This document shows positions 26,456 to 34,308 of a DNA stretch of 64,000 nucleotides, piece after piece. Source of the DNA: Paenibacillus oralis (GTDB lineage Bacteria > Bacillota > Bacilli > Paenibacillales > Paenibacillaceae). The notes under the pieces are model-generated. The model had not been told where the DNA came from. It worked only from the letters and a program-made list of their open reading frames with translations, and did not search any database. Location of the stretch: NCBI RefSeq assembly GCF_003863965.1, contig NZ_RRCN01000001.1:4112304-4176303 (forward strand), written 5' to 3'. Position 1 is the stretch's first letter. Every line of letters begins with the position of its first letter. The position numbers and the translations under genes were made by a program.

Positions 26456-26563
26456 AAAAACGCGCTGGTCCAGAGGTTACGATAGCTTAAGAGCAAAAAA
26501 TACGTAGGCCCTAAAAGCCTTAAGGCGTTCGGCTTGCGGTATTAAGGAGGTCGAAAGTTAGAC

Positions 26564-28006
26564 GTGAGCAAAAAAATCGCCGTCATCGGCGGGGGAATCA
26601 CCGGGTTAAGCGCGGCTTATTACGTGCGCAAATCGCTGCGCGAACGGGGAGTGGACGCCGGGGTTACCCTCATCGAGCAGTCCGATCGGCTGGGCGGTAA
26701 AATCCGTTCCCTGCGCCGTGACGGCTTTACGATAGAACAAGGCCCGGATTCCATGATCGCGCGCAAGCCCGCCGCGCTGGAATTGATCCGGGAACTCGGG
26801 CTGGAACATTTGCTGGCGGGGACGAACCCGCAGGCGAAGCGGAGTTATATCTTGCATCGGAGCAAATTTCACCCGATGCCGCCGGGGCTGATGCTCGGCA
26901 TACCGACGCAAATGTGGCCGATGGTCAAGACGGGGCTGCTTTCTCCGGCCGGCAAGCTGCGAGCCGCCATGGACCTGCTGCTCCCCGCGCGGCGCGGCGG
27001 CGGCGACGAATCGCTGGGCGGATTCATCCGCCGCCGGCTCGGCAGAGAGGTGCTGGAGCAGATGACGGAGCCGCTCTTGGCCGGCATTTATGCCGGGGAT
27101 ACCGGGCAGCTTAGTTTGAAAGCGACGTTTCCGCAGTTTATGGAGATGGAGCGCAAGCACCGCAGTCTGATCCTCGGGCTGCTGGCCAGCAAAAAGCAGC
27201 CGCCGCAGGGGCGAAGCCAGGATCCGCTGCCGAAGGCCGCGCAAACCAGCATGTTTCTGACGTTAACCGGCGGTTTGGAAGTGCTGACGGACGCGCTGGC
27301 GGAATCGCTGAAGGAAGAAGACGTAATTACGGGGCAGTCGGTAACCGGGCTGTCGAAGCAAGAAGCAGGAGCAGGAGCAGGTTATGAGCTTAGCTTAAGC
27401 GGGGGCGAGCGTTTGATCGCCGACGGGGTCATTTTGGCGGCGCCGGCTTTTGCCGCGGCCCGGCTGCTGGAAGACGTTCCCGAAGCGGCTTATCTGGAGC
27501 GAATCCGCTATGTGTCTGTGGCCAATTTGGCCTTCGCCTACCGGCGGGAAGACGTTCCGCACGATTTGAACGGCTCCGGCGTGCTTATCCCGCGCGGGGA
27601 AGGCCGGATGATTACGGCGATTACTTGGGTTTCTTCGAAATGGCTGCACTCGGCTCCCGGCGATAAAGCGCTGCTGCGAACCTATATCGGCCGCTTGGGC
27701 GACGAGGCATGGACCGCGATGACCAGGGCCGACATCGAGCGCCGGGTGGCCGCCGAGCTGCACGATTTGCTGGGCATCACCGCCAGCCCGCTGTTTTGCG
27801 AGTTCGCTTCTTTGCCGGAATCGATGCCCCAGTATCCGGTCGGCCATGTTGAGCGGCTTGCGGCGCTGCGCGAAACATTGGCCCGCGCGAAGCCGGGGCT
27901 GCAGCTGTGCGGCGCGGGATATGCCGGCGTAGGCATCCCCGACTGCATCCGGCAAGGCAAGGAAGCCGCTGAAAACATGGCAGCTTATTTGGGGGATGGA
28001 CGGTGA
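26564..28006 (+). CDS. hemY: HemY/CgoX-type (copro)porphyrinogen III oxidase
   Basis: A 480-residue FAD enzyme. The dinucleotide-binding loop is VIGGGITGLSAAYY (about residues 6-19), EQGPDSMI and RKPAALELIRELGLE follow, and the C-terminus has the family signature YAGVGIPDCIRQGKEAAENM (about 453-472). In Firmicutes this enzyme oxidises coproporphyrinogen III to coproporphyrin III in the coproporphyrin-dependent heme route (also named CgoX). It uses oxygen, so pairing with a radical SAM gene beside an FNR-type site is notable. GTG 26564 follows TTAAGGAGG at a long 13-base spacing. Its end overlaps the next start. The usual partners hemE and hemH are not adjacent. Confidence 0.9.
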   Translation: MSKKIAVIGGGITGLSAAYYVRKSLRERGVDAGVTLIEQSDRLGGKIRSLRRDGFTIEQGPDSMIARKPAALELIRELGLEHLLAGTNPQAKRSYILHRSKFHPMPPGLMLGIPTQMWPMVKTGLLSPAGKLRAAMDLLLPARRGGGDESLGGFIRRRLGREVLEQMTEPLLAGIYAGDTGQLSLKATFPQFMEMERKHRSLILGLLASKKQPPQGRSQDPLPKAAQTSMFLTLTGGLEVLTDALAESLKEEDVITGQSVTGLSKQEAGAGAGYELSLSGGERLIADGVILAAPAFAAARLLEDVPEAAYLERIRYVSVANLAFAYRREDVPHDLNGSGVLIPRGEGRMITAITWVSSKWLHSAPGDKALLRTYIGRLGDEAWTAMTRADIERRVAAELHDLLGITASPLFCEFASLPESMPQYPVGHVERLAALRETLARAKPGLQLCGAGYAGVGIPDCIRQGKEAAENMAAYLGDGR

Positions 28007-29103
28007 TGCAAATGATTCAGGACAGGGACTACAACGTAAATCCGTTTATCGTCATCTGGGAAGTGACGCGGGCTTGCGCGTTAAAATGCCTGCACTGCCG
28101 GGCGGAAGCCCAGTATCATCCCGACCCGAGGCAGCTTAGCCTTGAGGAGGGGAAGAAGCTGATCGACGACATCGCGGAAATGGATAAACCGCTGTTTGTG
28201 TTTACCGGCGGCGATCCGCTGATGCGCCCCGATTTGTTCGAGCTGGCCCGGTACGCGATTCAGGACAAAGGGCTGCCCGTCTCGATGACGCCAAGCGCCA
28301 CGCCGCGGGTCACGTTTTCCGCTGTGAGCAAGGCGAAGGAGGTTGGCTTGTCCCGCTGGGCGTTTAGCCTCGATGGTTCGACGGCCGAAATCCACGACCA
28401 TTTTCGCGGAACACCGGGTTCCTATCAAATGACGATGAAGGGGATCGGTTTTTTGCAACAGCTCAATATTCCGATCCAGATCAATACGACGGTCTCACGT
28501 TACAATCTGGACGACCTGCCGCGGATCGCCGAAGCGGTGAAGGAGATGGGGGCCGTGCTTTGGAGCGTGTTTTTCCTCGTGCCGACAGGGCGGGGCATGG
28601 TGAAGGACATGATTACGCCCGAGGAGCATGAACGGGTGATGGAATGGCTGGCCAAGATGCAGCGGGCGATGCCTTACGGCATCAAAGCGACGGAGGCGCC
28701 GCACTACCGCCGCGTGTTTCTGCAGCAGCAAAAACGCGGCGCAGCTGCCGGCGAAGAGGCCGGGGCGGTGAAGCGGAAGGATGTGCTCGGCCGTTCGCCC
28801 AAGGGCGTTAACGACGGGGACGGGTTCGTGTTTATCAGCCATACCGGCGAGGTGTATCCGAGCGGATTTTTGCCGGTAAGCTGCGGCAATATGAGGGATT
28901 CGCGGCTTCCCGACATTTACCGGAATTCGCCGGTCATGCGGCAGCTCCGCGACAAGTCGCTGCTGAAGGGCAAATGCGGCGCCTGCGAGTTCAAGCAGCT
29001 TTGCGGCGGTTCCCGGGCCAGAGCGTACGCCGTGACCGGCGATTATCTGGAGAGCGACCCGTACTGCGTGTATATCCCGCAGGGATATGGAGCCAAGACT
29101 TAA
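28003..29103 (+). CDS. Radical SAM/SPASM protein (TIGR04053-like, related to AhbD/NirJ)
   Basis: A 366-residue radical SAM enzyme. CALKCLHCRAEA (about residues 26-37) binds the SAM cluster, FTGGDPLMRPDL (about 67-78) is the GGE-like motif, and a C-terminal SPASM-type cysteine set (CGNMRD, then CGACEFKQLCGG at about 325-336) binds an auxiliary cluster. The opening FIVIWEVTRACALKC resembles heme-modifying AhbD/NirJ relatives. That resemblance, plus translational coupling to hemY (GTG 28003 overlaps its TGA), points to tetrapyrrole chemistry, perhaps an oxygen-independent step; this is inference. ATG 28006 is an alternative start. A bidirectional terminator follows. Confidence 0.82.
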   Translation: MMQMIQDRDYNVNPFIVIWEVTRACALKCLHCRAEAQYHPDPRQLSLEEGKKLIDDIAEMDKPLFVFTGGDPLMRPDLFELARYAIQDKGLPVSMTPSATPRVTFSAVSKAKEVGLSRWAFSLDGSTAEIHDHFRGTPGSYQMTMKGIGFLQQLNIPIQINTTVSRYNLDDLPRIAEAVKEMGAVLWSVFFLVPTGRGMVKDMITPEEHERVMEWLAKMQRAMPYGIKATEAPHYRRVFLQQQKRGAAAGEEAGAVKRKDVLGRSPKGVNDGDGFVFISHTGEVYPSGFLPVSCGNMRDSRLPDIYRNSPVMRQLRDKSLLKGKCGACEFKQLCGGSRARAYAVTGDYLESDPYCVYIPQGYGAKT

Positions 29104-29144
29104 GGCCGGAGGGCGCGGCGGCAATTTCGTGGGCAAGCAAAACC

Positions 29145-29194
29145 AAAAAGCGCGAGCAGCAGGAGGTATGGAACTCCTGCGCCCGCGCTTTTTT
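29145..29194. terminator. Bidirectional terminator between convergent operons
   Basis: AAAAAGCGCG...GCAGGAG pairs with CTCCTGC..CGCGCTTTTTT, with T runs on both strands. It serves the radical SAM gene (plus) and the DUF2249 operon (minus, ending 29223). Confidence 0.88.
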
Positions 29195-29222
29195 AACGCG
29201 TTCATATGGCAAACCGCTAACT

Positions 29223-29456
29223 TTAATTGCTTGGCTTAAAAGTCACCTTCCAGTGATCCGCAGCCAACTGCTCGCATTCGTTTGTGTAGCCTTTCGTCTC
29301 CAGCAGCTTAAGCAGCGGAACGGGTTTGATCGTAGCGTGCAGCACGAAAATTTCGTCCGCCTCCAACCGTTCAAAGGCGTCCATGATGATCCCAAACGGC
29401 TCCTCACCTTGGCGCAGCTGCGGGCGTACGTCGAGTTCAACGACCCGGTTTTCCAT
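29223..29456 (-). CDS. DUF2249-type small protein
   Basis: A 77-residue protein starting MENRVVELDVRPQLR. The pattern of an N-terminal V-L-D-V-R strand, GIIMDAFERLEADEIFVLHATIKPVPLL (about residues 18-45) and a C-terminal WKVTF strand fits DUF2249 (SirA/TusA-like fold), but the active cysteine of TusA is absent. The ATG at 29456 shares one base with the TAA of the upstream gene and has GGAGGTG inside that gene, so translation is coupled. It is the last gene of an apparently FNR-controlled operon. Members of this family often occur with nitrogen-oxide and hemerythrin-type genes; the role here is unproven. Confidence 0.75.
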   Translation of the reverse strand: MENRVVELDVRPQLRQGEEPFGIIMDAFERLEADEIFVLHATIKPVPLLKLLETKGYTNECEQLAADHWKVTFKPSN

Positions 29457-29815
29457 TAAATGTTCACCTCCACGTCGGTACGTTCCGCGGCCAGCGATCG
29501 GCACAGCCTTGCCATGCCGCTAAGCCCTTTCATGCCGCCATACAACGTATAGAAAAATGCATCCGGGGCATCCAGCGAAAAAGAAAGATATTGCTTCGGA
29601 TCGATTCCCAGCATTTTTTCAAACAAGGCGGCGGTGTCATAGGCGTAGAAACAGAAATACGTATATTGAAATTCGGGCATTTTTTCGGCGATCGTTAAAA
29701 TCTCGTTGGCGTAAAGCTCCGGATCGCTCTCCGCTTCCTCAATCATGCGCAAAGCGTCCTCCAGCTCGACGGCGATTTTTATCGTCTTTTCATCGATAAC
29801 CGTAATCGTAGCCAT
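29456..29815 (-). CDS. Conserved-looking small protein of unknown function between two DUF2249 genes
   Basis: A 119-residue acidic protein (MATITVIDEKTIKIAVELEDALRM...). It has no signal peptide or membrane segment. Aromatic residues cluster at about 50-58 (FQYTYFCFY) and 86-92 (AFFYTLYG). I recognise no family. Tight coupling on both sides (15-bp gap upstream, 1-bp overlap downstream) shows it belongs to the DUF2249 operon, and GCGGGGGAATGCCCT before the ATG can serve as ribosome site. Confidence 0.68.
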   Translation of the reverse strand: MATITVIDEKTIKIAVELEDALRMIEEAESDPELYANEILTIAEKMPEFQYTYFCFYAYDTAALFEKMLGIDPKQYLSFSLDAPDAFFYTLYGGMKGLSGMARLCRSLAAERTDVEVNI

Positions 29816-29830
29816 AGGGCATTCCCCCGC

Positions 29831-30064
29831 TTAGTTTTTGCCGATCTTCACCTGGAACTTTTCCGGCCCCTGCTCAAGATACTCCCAGGTGAATTCTCCC
29901 GGATGCATCGCTTCAAATTGGAAACGCAGCGGTACCGGATCGTGGTCATTGATCAGCAGCATCGCTTCCCCCGGCGCCAAGTCGTTGTATGCGGCAAAAA
30001 TCGTTTTATGCTTGAGTTGCGGCGGATATTCGGTGGCGTTAACGGTTGCTTTAAATTGACTCAT
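29831..30064 (-). CDS. DUF2249-type small protein (first gene of operon)
   Basis: A 77-residue protein, MSQFKATVNATEYPP..., with the DUF2249 signature in its second half: LAPGEAMLLINDHDPVPLRFQFEAMHPGEFTWEYLEQGPEKFQVKIGK. The frame extends 15 bp upstream, but GGAGGACTACAC before ATG 30064 marks the start. The HDPVPLRFQ segment (about residues 41-49) is very typical of the family. It lies just downstream of a TATAAT box and a perfect FNR-type site, so it is probably expressed without oxygen. Confidence 0.82.
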   Translation of the reverse strand: MSQFKATVNATEYPPQLKHKTIFAAYNDLAPGEAMLLINDHDPVPLRFQFEAMHPGEFTWEYLEQGPEKFQVKIGKN

Positions 30065-30106
30065 GTGTAGTCCTCCCATAATTTAAAAATTTAACGATTC
30101 GCCCTC

Positions 30107-30148
30107 ATTATATCAACGGTTTCGGAAACGATTGTGATATCAGTCACA
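30107..30148 (-). promoter_or_regulatory. FNR-dependent-type promoter of the DUF2249 operon
   Basis: TGTGA-TATCAG-TCACA (30133-30148) is a perfect match to the FNR/CRP-family box and extends to TTGTGA/TCACAA. On the minus strand TATAAT lies at 30112-30107, placing the start near 30100 and the box centre at about -40.5, the class II activator position. No good -35 hexamer is visible, as expected for an activator-dependent promoter. Confidence 0.75.
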
Positions 30149-30205
30149 AGATTGAGGAGCCGCATAAAATCGGCTTTTTATCTGTTGGGAAGCTGTCATG
30201 AATGC

Positions 30206-30248
30206 AGTGACTCGCGTCACTGGGGAGTTTTCTTCCGGCGGATATAAT
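30206..30248 (+). promoter_or_regulatory. FNR-dependent-type promoter of ywiC
   Basis: AGTGA-CTCGCG-TCACT (30206-30221) is a fully symmetric FNR-like dyad with one base per half-site off consensus. A perfect TATAAT is at 30243-30248, giving a start near 30255 and a box centre at -41.5. The 5' leader to ywiC would be about 43 bases. Confidence 0.72.
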
Positions 30249-30297
30249 GATCGGGAATTTACCCCATCCACTTGGAAAATAAGGAGAGAATGCCGTC

Positions 30298-31020
30298 ATG
30301 CGCTTGAAGCATTATATCCCCAATCAGCATGGAGCTTGGGCGATGTTGATCATTCCGTTTCTGTTCGGCATGGCCGCCTCGACCCCCGGGTGGATTCATG
30401 CCCTGCTGTTTGTTTGCTGGCTGCTGATTTACTTGCTGATGTTTCCTTTGCTGCAGTGGGTCCGCACAGGCAAAGGCGACCGCTACCGCAAACCGGCTCT
30501 CCTGTATGGAGCGCTTCTCGTCCCTGCCGGAACGGCGCTCGTCCTGCTTCGCCCCGACGTCATCATCATGGCGCTGTGGTTCCTGCCCCTGTTTGCCGTC
30601 AACGTCTACTACGCCAGGCAAAAACGCGAGCGCGCGCTAGTCAATGACATCGTCGCCATCGTGCAGTTCAGCATCATGGTATTCCTTTCGTTCGAACTGG
30701 GCGGCGGCACGGATTACAGGTTAGCTGTGAAGCTGTTTTTGATCAGCACAGGTTATTTCGTCGGCACGGCTTTTTATGTAAAAACGATTATCCGCGAGCG
30801 GAACAACCCCCGTTATTATTGGTATTCCGTGGGCTATCACCTGATTTTGATACTGCTCACCGCATGGCTGCTCCCCCTCCCGCTATTGCTGCCGGCTTTG
30901 CTGTTGCTGGCCAGAGCCGCGTGGTGTCCGCGCACTGGGATGACGGCGAAGCAAACCGGAATCATGGAAATTGTCTATTCCGTGATCGTGCTTGCGGCCG
31001 TATGGATGACTTATGCCTGA
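30298..31020 (+). CDS. ywiC: YwiC-like integral membrane protein
   Basis: A 240-residue membrane protein with about seven hydrophobic helices. The opening KHYIPNQHGAWAMLIIPFLFGM (about residues 4-25) is the YwiC family signature; KPALLYGALLVPAGTALVLL and VNVYYARQKRERALVNDIVAI follow. In B. subtilis ywiC lies beside the narK-fnr genes, and here an FNR-type site stands in front of it, so both neighbourhood and promoter point to anaerobic growth. Its biochemical role is unknown. AAGGAGAGAATGCCGTC precedes the ATG. Confidence 0.88.
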   Translation: MRLKHYIPNQHGAWAMLIIPFLFGMAASTPGWIHALLFVCWLLIYLLMFPLLQWVRTGKGDRYRKPALLYGALLVPAGTALVLLRPDVIIMALWFLPLFAVNVYYARQKRERALVNDIVAIVQFSIMVFLSFELGGGTDYRLAVKLFLISTGYFVGTAFYVKTIIRERNNPRYYWYSVGYHLILILLTAWLLPLPLLLPALLLLARAAWCPRTGMTAKQTGIMEIVYSVIVLAAVWMTYA

Positions 31021-31072
31021 ACGTGTATAATAGAAACAGAATAGTACAGATTCGGGCAAGGGGGTATAACAG

Positions 31073-32407
31073 TTGGAGGGGCGGGACGAGAGCGTAACAA
31101 AACATGAACAGCTGCTTCAACATATCGAACACCTTAAGATCGGGACGAAAATTTCGGTGCGCAAGCTGGCCAAGGCTATGGGGGTGAGCGAGGGAACGGC
31201 TTACCGTGCGGTTAAAGAGGCGGAAAACCTCGGCATCGTCATCACCAAGGAGCGGATCGGCACCGTTCGGGTCGAGAAGAAGCCGCGAAACATCTCCGAC
31301 CAGCTGACGTTCGGCGATGTGGTCGATATCGTGGAAGGACATGTGCTGGGCGGCGGTGAAGGGCTGGACAAAACGCTGCACAAATACGTCATCGGCGCGA
31401 TGAAAATCGATGCCATGGCGCGGTATATCGACGCCGGGAGCCTGCTGATCATCGGGAACCGCGACAACGCCCACTCGCTCGCCTTGGAACAAGGAGCGGG
31501 GGTGCTGGTGACCGGGGGCTTCGGCACCAGCCGCGAGGTCAAAGCGCTGGCGGACAAGCTGGCGCTGCCGATCATTTCCTCGCGCCACGATACGTTTACC
31601 GTTGCTTCCATGATCAACAGGGCCATTTTCGACAGGTTGATCAAGAAAAAAATCATGCTGGTCGAGGATATCGTCGCCCGGAAGCCGCGGGTGAACATGC
31701 TGAAAGCTGCGAGCAATATCTCCGATTTTGACGAATTGTCGCTGGAAACGGGGAATCAGCATTTTCCGGTCGTCGACGAATGGAACCGGGTCATCGGGAT
31801 CGTCAGCCGCAAAAATGTGGAGGAGCTCAGCGGGGATCAGCCCATTGAAAAGTGCATGACCCGCCATCCGATTACGGTGGGGCTGCAGACGTCGCTGGCA
31901 TCGGCCGCGCAAATCATGGTCTGGGAAGGGATCGATTTCTTGCCGGTGGTGGACCGCAACCGGAAGCTGGTTTCTTCCGTTACGCGCCGGGAGGTGCTGC
32001 AGGCGATGCGCGACGTGCGCAACCAGCCGCAGCTCGGGGAAACGTTCGAGCACCTGATGTGGAACGGTTTTGCCGAAGAGCGCGATGCGGAGGGAAAACT
32101 GTTTTTTCGCGGGATGATTACGCCTCAGATGGCCACCGACCTCGGCACGATTTCGCACGGCGTGCTCACCTCGCTGATGAGCCAGGCCGGCCTGCGGGCC
32201 GCCAAGGACGCAAGCGGCATGGACTTCGTCGTCGACAACATTACGACCTATTTCGTGCGGCCGGTGCAGATCGAAAACCCGGTCGTCATCCTTCCGGTAG
32301 TTTTGGAAATGAGCCGCCGGGCCTGCAAGCTGGAGATTATGTTAACCTACCAGGACCTCCTCATCTCCAAGGCGGTCATGGCGCTGCAATCGATCGACCA
32401 CGCATAG
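31073..32407 (+). CDS. ytoI: YtoI-like CBS/DRTGG/hotdog regulatory protein
   Basis: A 444-residue multidomain protein. An N-terminal winged helix (about residues 7-70; ISVRKLAKAMGVSEGTAYRAVKEAENLG) is followed by a DRTGG domain (about 85-200; VLVTGGFGTSREVKALADK), two CBS domains (about 205-330; HFPVVDEWNRVIGIVSRKNV and FLPVVDRNRKLVSSVTRREVL) and a hotdog thioesterase-like domain (about 340-440). This order equals B. subtilis YtoI, which also lies upstream of ytpI and dnaE. A nucleotide-sensing regulator is inferred from the CBS/DRTGG pair. The start is TTG 31073 behind AAGGGGGT. Confidence 0.92.
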   Translation: MEGRDESVTKHEQLLQHIEHLKIGTKISVRKLAKAMGVSEGTAYRAVKEAENLGIVITKERIGTVRVEKKPRNISDQLTFGDVVDIVEGHVLGGGEGLDKTLHKYVIGAMKIDAMARYIDAGSLLIIGNRDNAHSLALEQGAGVLVTGGFGTSREVKALADKLALPIISSRHDTFTVASMINRAIFDRLIKKKIMLVEDIVARKPRVNMLKAASNISDFDELSLETGNQHFPVVDEWNRVIGIVSRKNVEELSGDQPIEKCMTRHPITVGLQTSLASAAQIMVWEGIDFLPVVDRNRKLVSSVTRREVLQAMRDVRNQPQLGETFEHLMWNGFAEERDAEGKLFFRGMITPQMATDLGTISHGVLTSLMSQAGLRAAKDASGMDFVVDNITTYFVRPVQIENPVVILPVVLEMSRRACKLEIMLTYQDLLISKAVMALQSIDHA

Positions 32408-32443
32408 CGGGGATATACGGAAATTTCCCGGAAACGAGCTTAA

Positions 32444-32746
32444 CTACTCTGCTTTTTGGCGGCGGGAAAAGACACCGTGATTGCGGATGCCGGCAAAAAT
32501 GTTAAACGCGCCAAGCACCATAAACAACGCGCCGATGACGACGCGGAGCGAAGAGCCGCTGAACATGAACATTTGGATCAGAGCCAGTATGATGAGCATG
32601 ACCCCCATGCTGATGTTGGTTTTGGCGGCGGACAGCCCGCGAACCTTAGGATCGAGCGAACGGCGCGACTTAAAGCTGAAGAAAACGGAACAGAGGCAAG
32701 CGATAATGAGCACCGCGTACAGGACGTATTGAATCGTTTGGATCAT
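32444..32746 (-). CDS. ytpI: YtpI-like membrane protein
   Basis: A 100-residue protein with three hydrophobic helices (about residues 7-25, 45-64 and 68-88) and a basic C-terminus. Sequence (KSRRSLDPKVRGLSAAKTNISMGVMLI) and position after ytoI match the YtpI family. It is convergent with ytoI. Function unknown. Confidence 0.85.
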   Translation of the reverse strand: MIQTIQYVLYAVLIIACLCSVFFSFKSRRSLDPKVRGLSAAKTNISMGVMLIILALIQMFMFSGSSLRVVIGALFMVLGAFNIFAGIRNHGVFSRRQKAE

Positions 32747-32834
32747 GGCTAGATCTACAGCTCCTTTATATGAATGGCTTGATTGCTATGAAAAATGCGA
32801 GTGAGCATCGGCTCAACTTAGAAATCAGCGCTTA

Positions 32835-32890
32835 ACCGCCGGTTACTGGAACGACGAACCGCCGGTTACTGGAGCGGCCGACCGCCGGTC
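32835..32890 (+). repeat. 23-bp tandem repeat, 2.4 copies
   Basis: ACCGCCGGTTACTGGA followed by seven variable bases occurs at 32835 and 32858, and a partial ACCGCCGGT at 32881. It sits in the 624-bp gene-free gap 32747-33370, just before family C repeats (about 32895-32980). Confidence 0.7.
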
Positions 32891-32990
32891 TTCAAAATAG
32901 CGGCACTTTATGTACTTATTTATCTGGAGCCAGGCCTGTTCATCCCCATTAGCGACATTTTTTGCTCTTATTTTGGTTCAACCTAATCAT

Positions 32991-33176
32991 CAGTGCTTGA
33001 CAGTCAAGCCGGAAACAGACCGTGGCCTGGAGCGAGACTCGCTATCCGGAGGCTTTGCACGATTATCCCGTTTGATCATGTGACTTGGCTTTCTGAACCA
33101 AAGGGATAATCGTGCAAAGTGGTTTGGAGAGACAACCCCCCCTCATCTCCGTCATCATTTATTTTGTCAAGCACTG
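32991..33176. mobile_element. MITE-like element with nested inverted repeats
   Basis: The outer arms CAGTGCTTGACA (32991-33002) and TGTCAAGCACTG (33165-33176) are perfect complements. Inside, CTTTGCACGATTATCCC (33053-33069) pairs perfectly with GGGATAATCGTGCAAAG (33103-33119). The 186-bp unit has no open frame. The form suggests a non-autonomous mobile element; no target duplication was identified. Confidence 0.5.
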
Positions 33177-33213
33177 CGTCTTGAGCCCTTATTTTTCCTC
33201 ATTTTTAAGCACA

Positions 33214-33355
33214 CGGCTTACGTGAGCAACTGAAAAGTTTCCGCAGGAAACATACTTCGGAAGCGTCCGCTTAGGCCCGGCTGAATTCAAGATTGGACGC
33301 CGAATCCGCCCCCAAGAACAGCTTCGCGATCAAAATCCGTTTTTTAACAACCCTA
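33214..33355 (-). repeat. Dispersed repeat family A, 140-bp copy
   Basis: Read on the minus strand, this begins GGTTGTTAAAAAA..TTTTGATCGCGAAGC, then AATCTTGAATTCAGCCGGGC, CGCTTCCGAAG and TTTCCTGCGGAAA, ending at GCTCACGTA. The same landmarks occur in the same order at 60501-60640. It sits between the MITE-like element and ytrI. Confidence 0.75.
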
Positions 33356-33370
33356 TTGTAGCATGAAAAG

Positions 33371-33868
33371 TTAGAGCCGGATATACGGCCGCATGTCCAC
33401 CCACACCTGCAGCACGCCTTCGCTCACGAGCATCGTTTTGATCTGGATGCTGTATTCCTTGTCGCGCACGACATAGATTTTCCGGTTCAGCAGCGTCCTG
33501 GCCATTTTGGCGTCGGAATCGATGTCGAAAATGTTCCTGCCGCGAAGCACCTCAAGTTCGTCATGCAGCTGTTTGGTGACCTCTTTGACCGCAAGCGAAT
33601 CGAGCGGGGGGTCACGTTCCTCCACGCGCACCTTGATTTCTTTGATCACGGTCGAGCGGTTATTGTATTTTTTCAGCGTCCGGAGGTCTTCCTCGGCTTG
33701 ATGCAGTTGGATCTGCAGATCCTTGTTCTGAATCCACAGCATGTTGTAGCTTGTCTGATAGATTACGTTATATACGATGCTTCCCGCCACCATCCCCAAA
33801 ACAAACACGGCGGCAAGCTGCAAAAACCGACGGAATCCCTTGATTTCCGGCCGCTTTGCTTCACTCAT
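33371..33868 (-). CDS. ytrI: YtrI-like sporulation membrane protein
   Basis: A 165-residue protein with one N-terminal membrane helix (about residues 17-38, LQLAAVFVLGMVAGSIVYNVIY), a coiled-coil stretch (about 45-75) and a C-terminal globular part. Position between ytpI and dnaE, coupled to ytrH, matches B. subtilis, where ytrHI are needed for efficient sporulation. The ATG at 33868 overlaps the ytrH TGA in ATGA form; an upstream in-frame ATG (33892) is less likely. Confidence 0.85.
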   Translation of the reverse strand: MSEAKRPEIKGFRRFLQLAAVFVLGMVAGSIVYNVIYQTSYNMLWIQNKDLQIQLHQAEEDLRTLKKYNNRSTVIKEIKVRVEERDPPLDSLAVKEVTKQLHDELEVLRGRNIFDIDSDAKMARTLLNRKIYVVRDKEYSIQIKTMLVSEGVLQVWVDMRPYIRL

Positions 33869-34194
33869 CCCCGGCTTCCCCCGCACATCCATCTCACCAG
33901 CTCGGAACCCATATGGGCGCCAAAGAAAGCAAACAGCAAATACAAAATCTGCTTGATGGCCGGGGACAAGTTTCCGTCAAAAAAATTGCTTTCGATGACC
34001 CGCATCGGATCGATCGTGCCCCCGATCGCGGCGGCAAGCGCCCAAATTTTAATGCGGTCGGCGATGTCCAGCATCGTTTGGGTCGGCGGCTGCAGGGAAA
34101 CGACGGCACCGATTCCGCCAACCATTGCCCCGCCCACGACGATTCCGAATGCGATAAAAAAGTCCATAACCGCTTTGCTCAAAAACGAACTCAC
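33865..34194 (-). CDS. ytrH: YtrH-like sporulation membrane protein
   Basis: A 109-residue protein, MSSFLSKAVMDFFIAFGIVVGGAMVGG..., with hydrophobic segments at about residues 9-31, 47-60 and 78-98. GTG 34194 has AAAGGGGAGC upstream. It is divergent from dnaE with 114 bp between, and coupled to ytrI. In B. subtilis ytrH is a mother-cell gene. Confidence 0.87.
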   Translation of the reverse strand: MSSFLSKAVMDFFIAFGIVVGGAMVGGIGAVVSLQPPTQTMLDIADRIKIWALAAAIGGTIDPMRVIESNFFDGNLSPAIKQILYLLFAFFGAHMGSELVRWMCGGSRG

Positions 34195-34308
34195 GATAAA
34201 AGCTCCCCTTTCCGAGGTCTGTCCTGTCCTCTACCATTCTATGGGCGCGCTTGGGCCATGTATGATAAAATATTTATAGATATAAGCAAAAGGAAAGGAA
34301 GGGATCGC

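Noticed and set aside
32835-32890. Possible CRISPR array
   Set aside because: The 23-bp units are directly contiguous without unique spacers and no cas gene is present.
33856-34308. Upstream extension of the dnaE frame
   Set aside because: It only reads antisense through ytrI/ytrH; the ribosome site and PHP-domain start fix ATG 34309.
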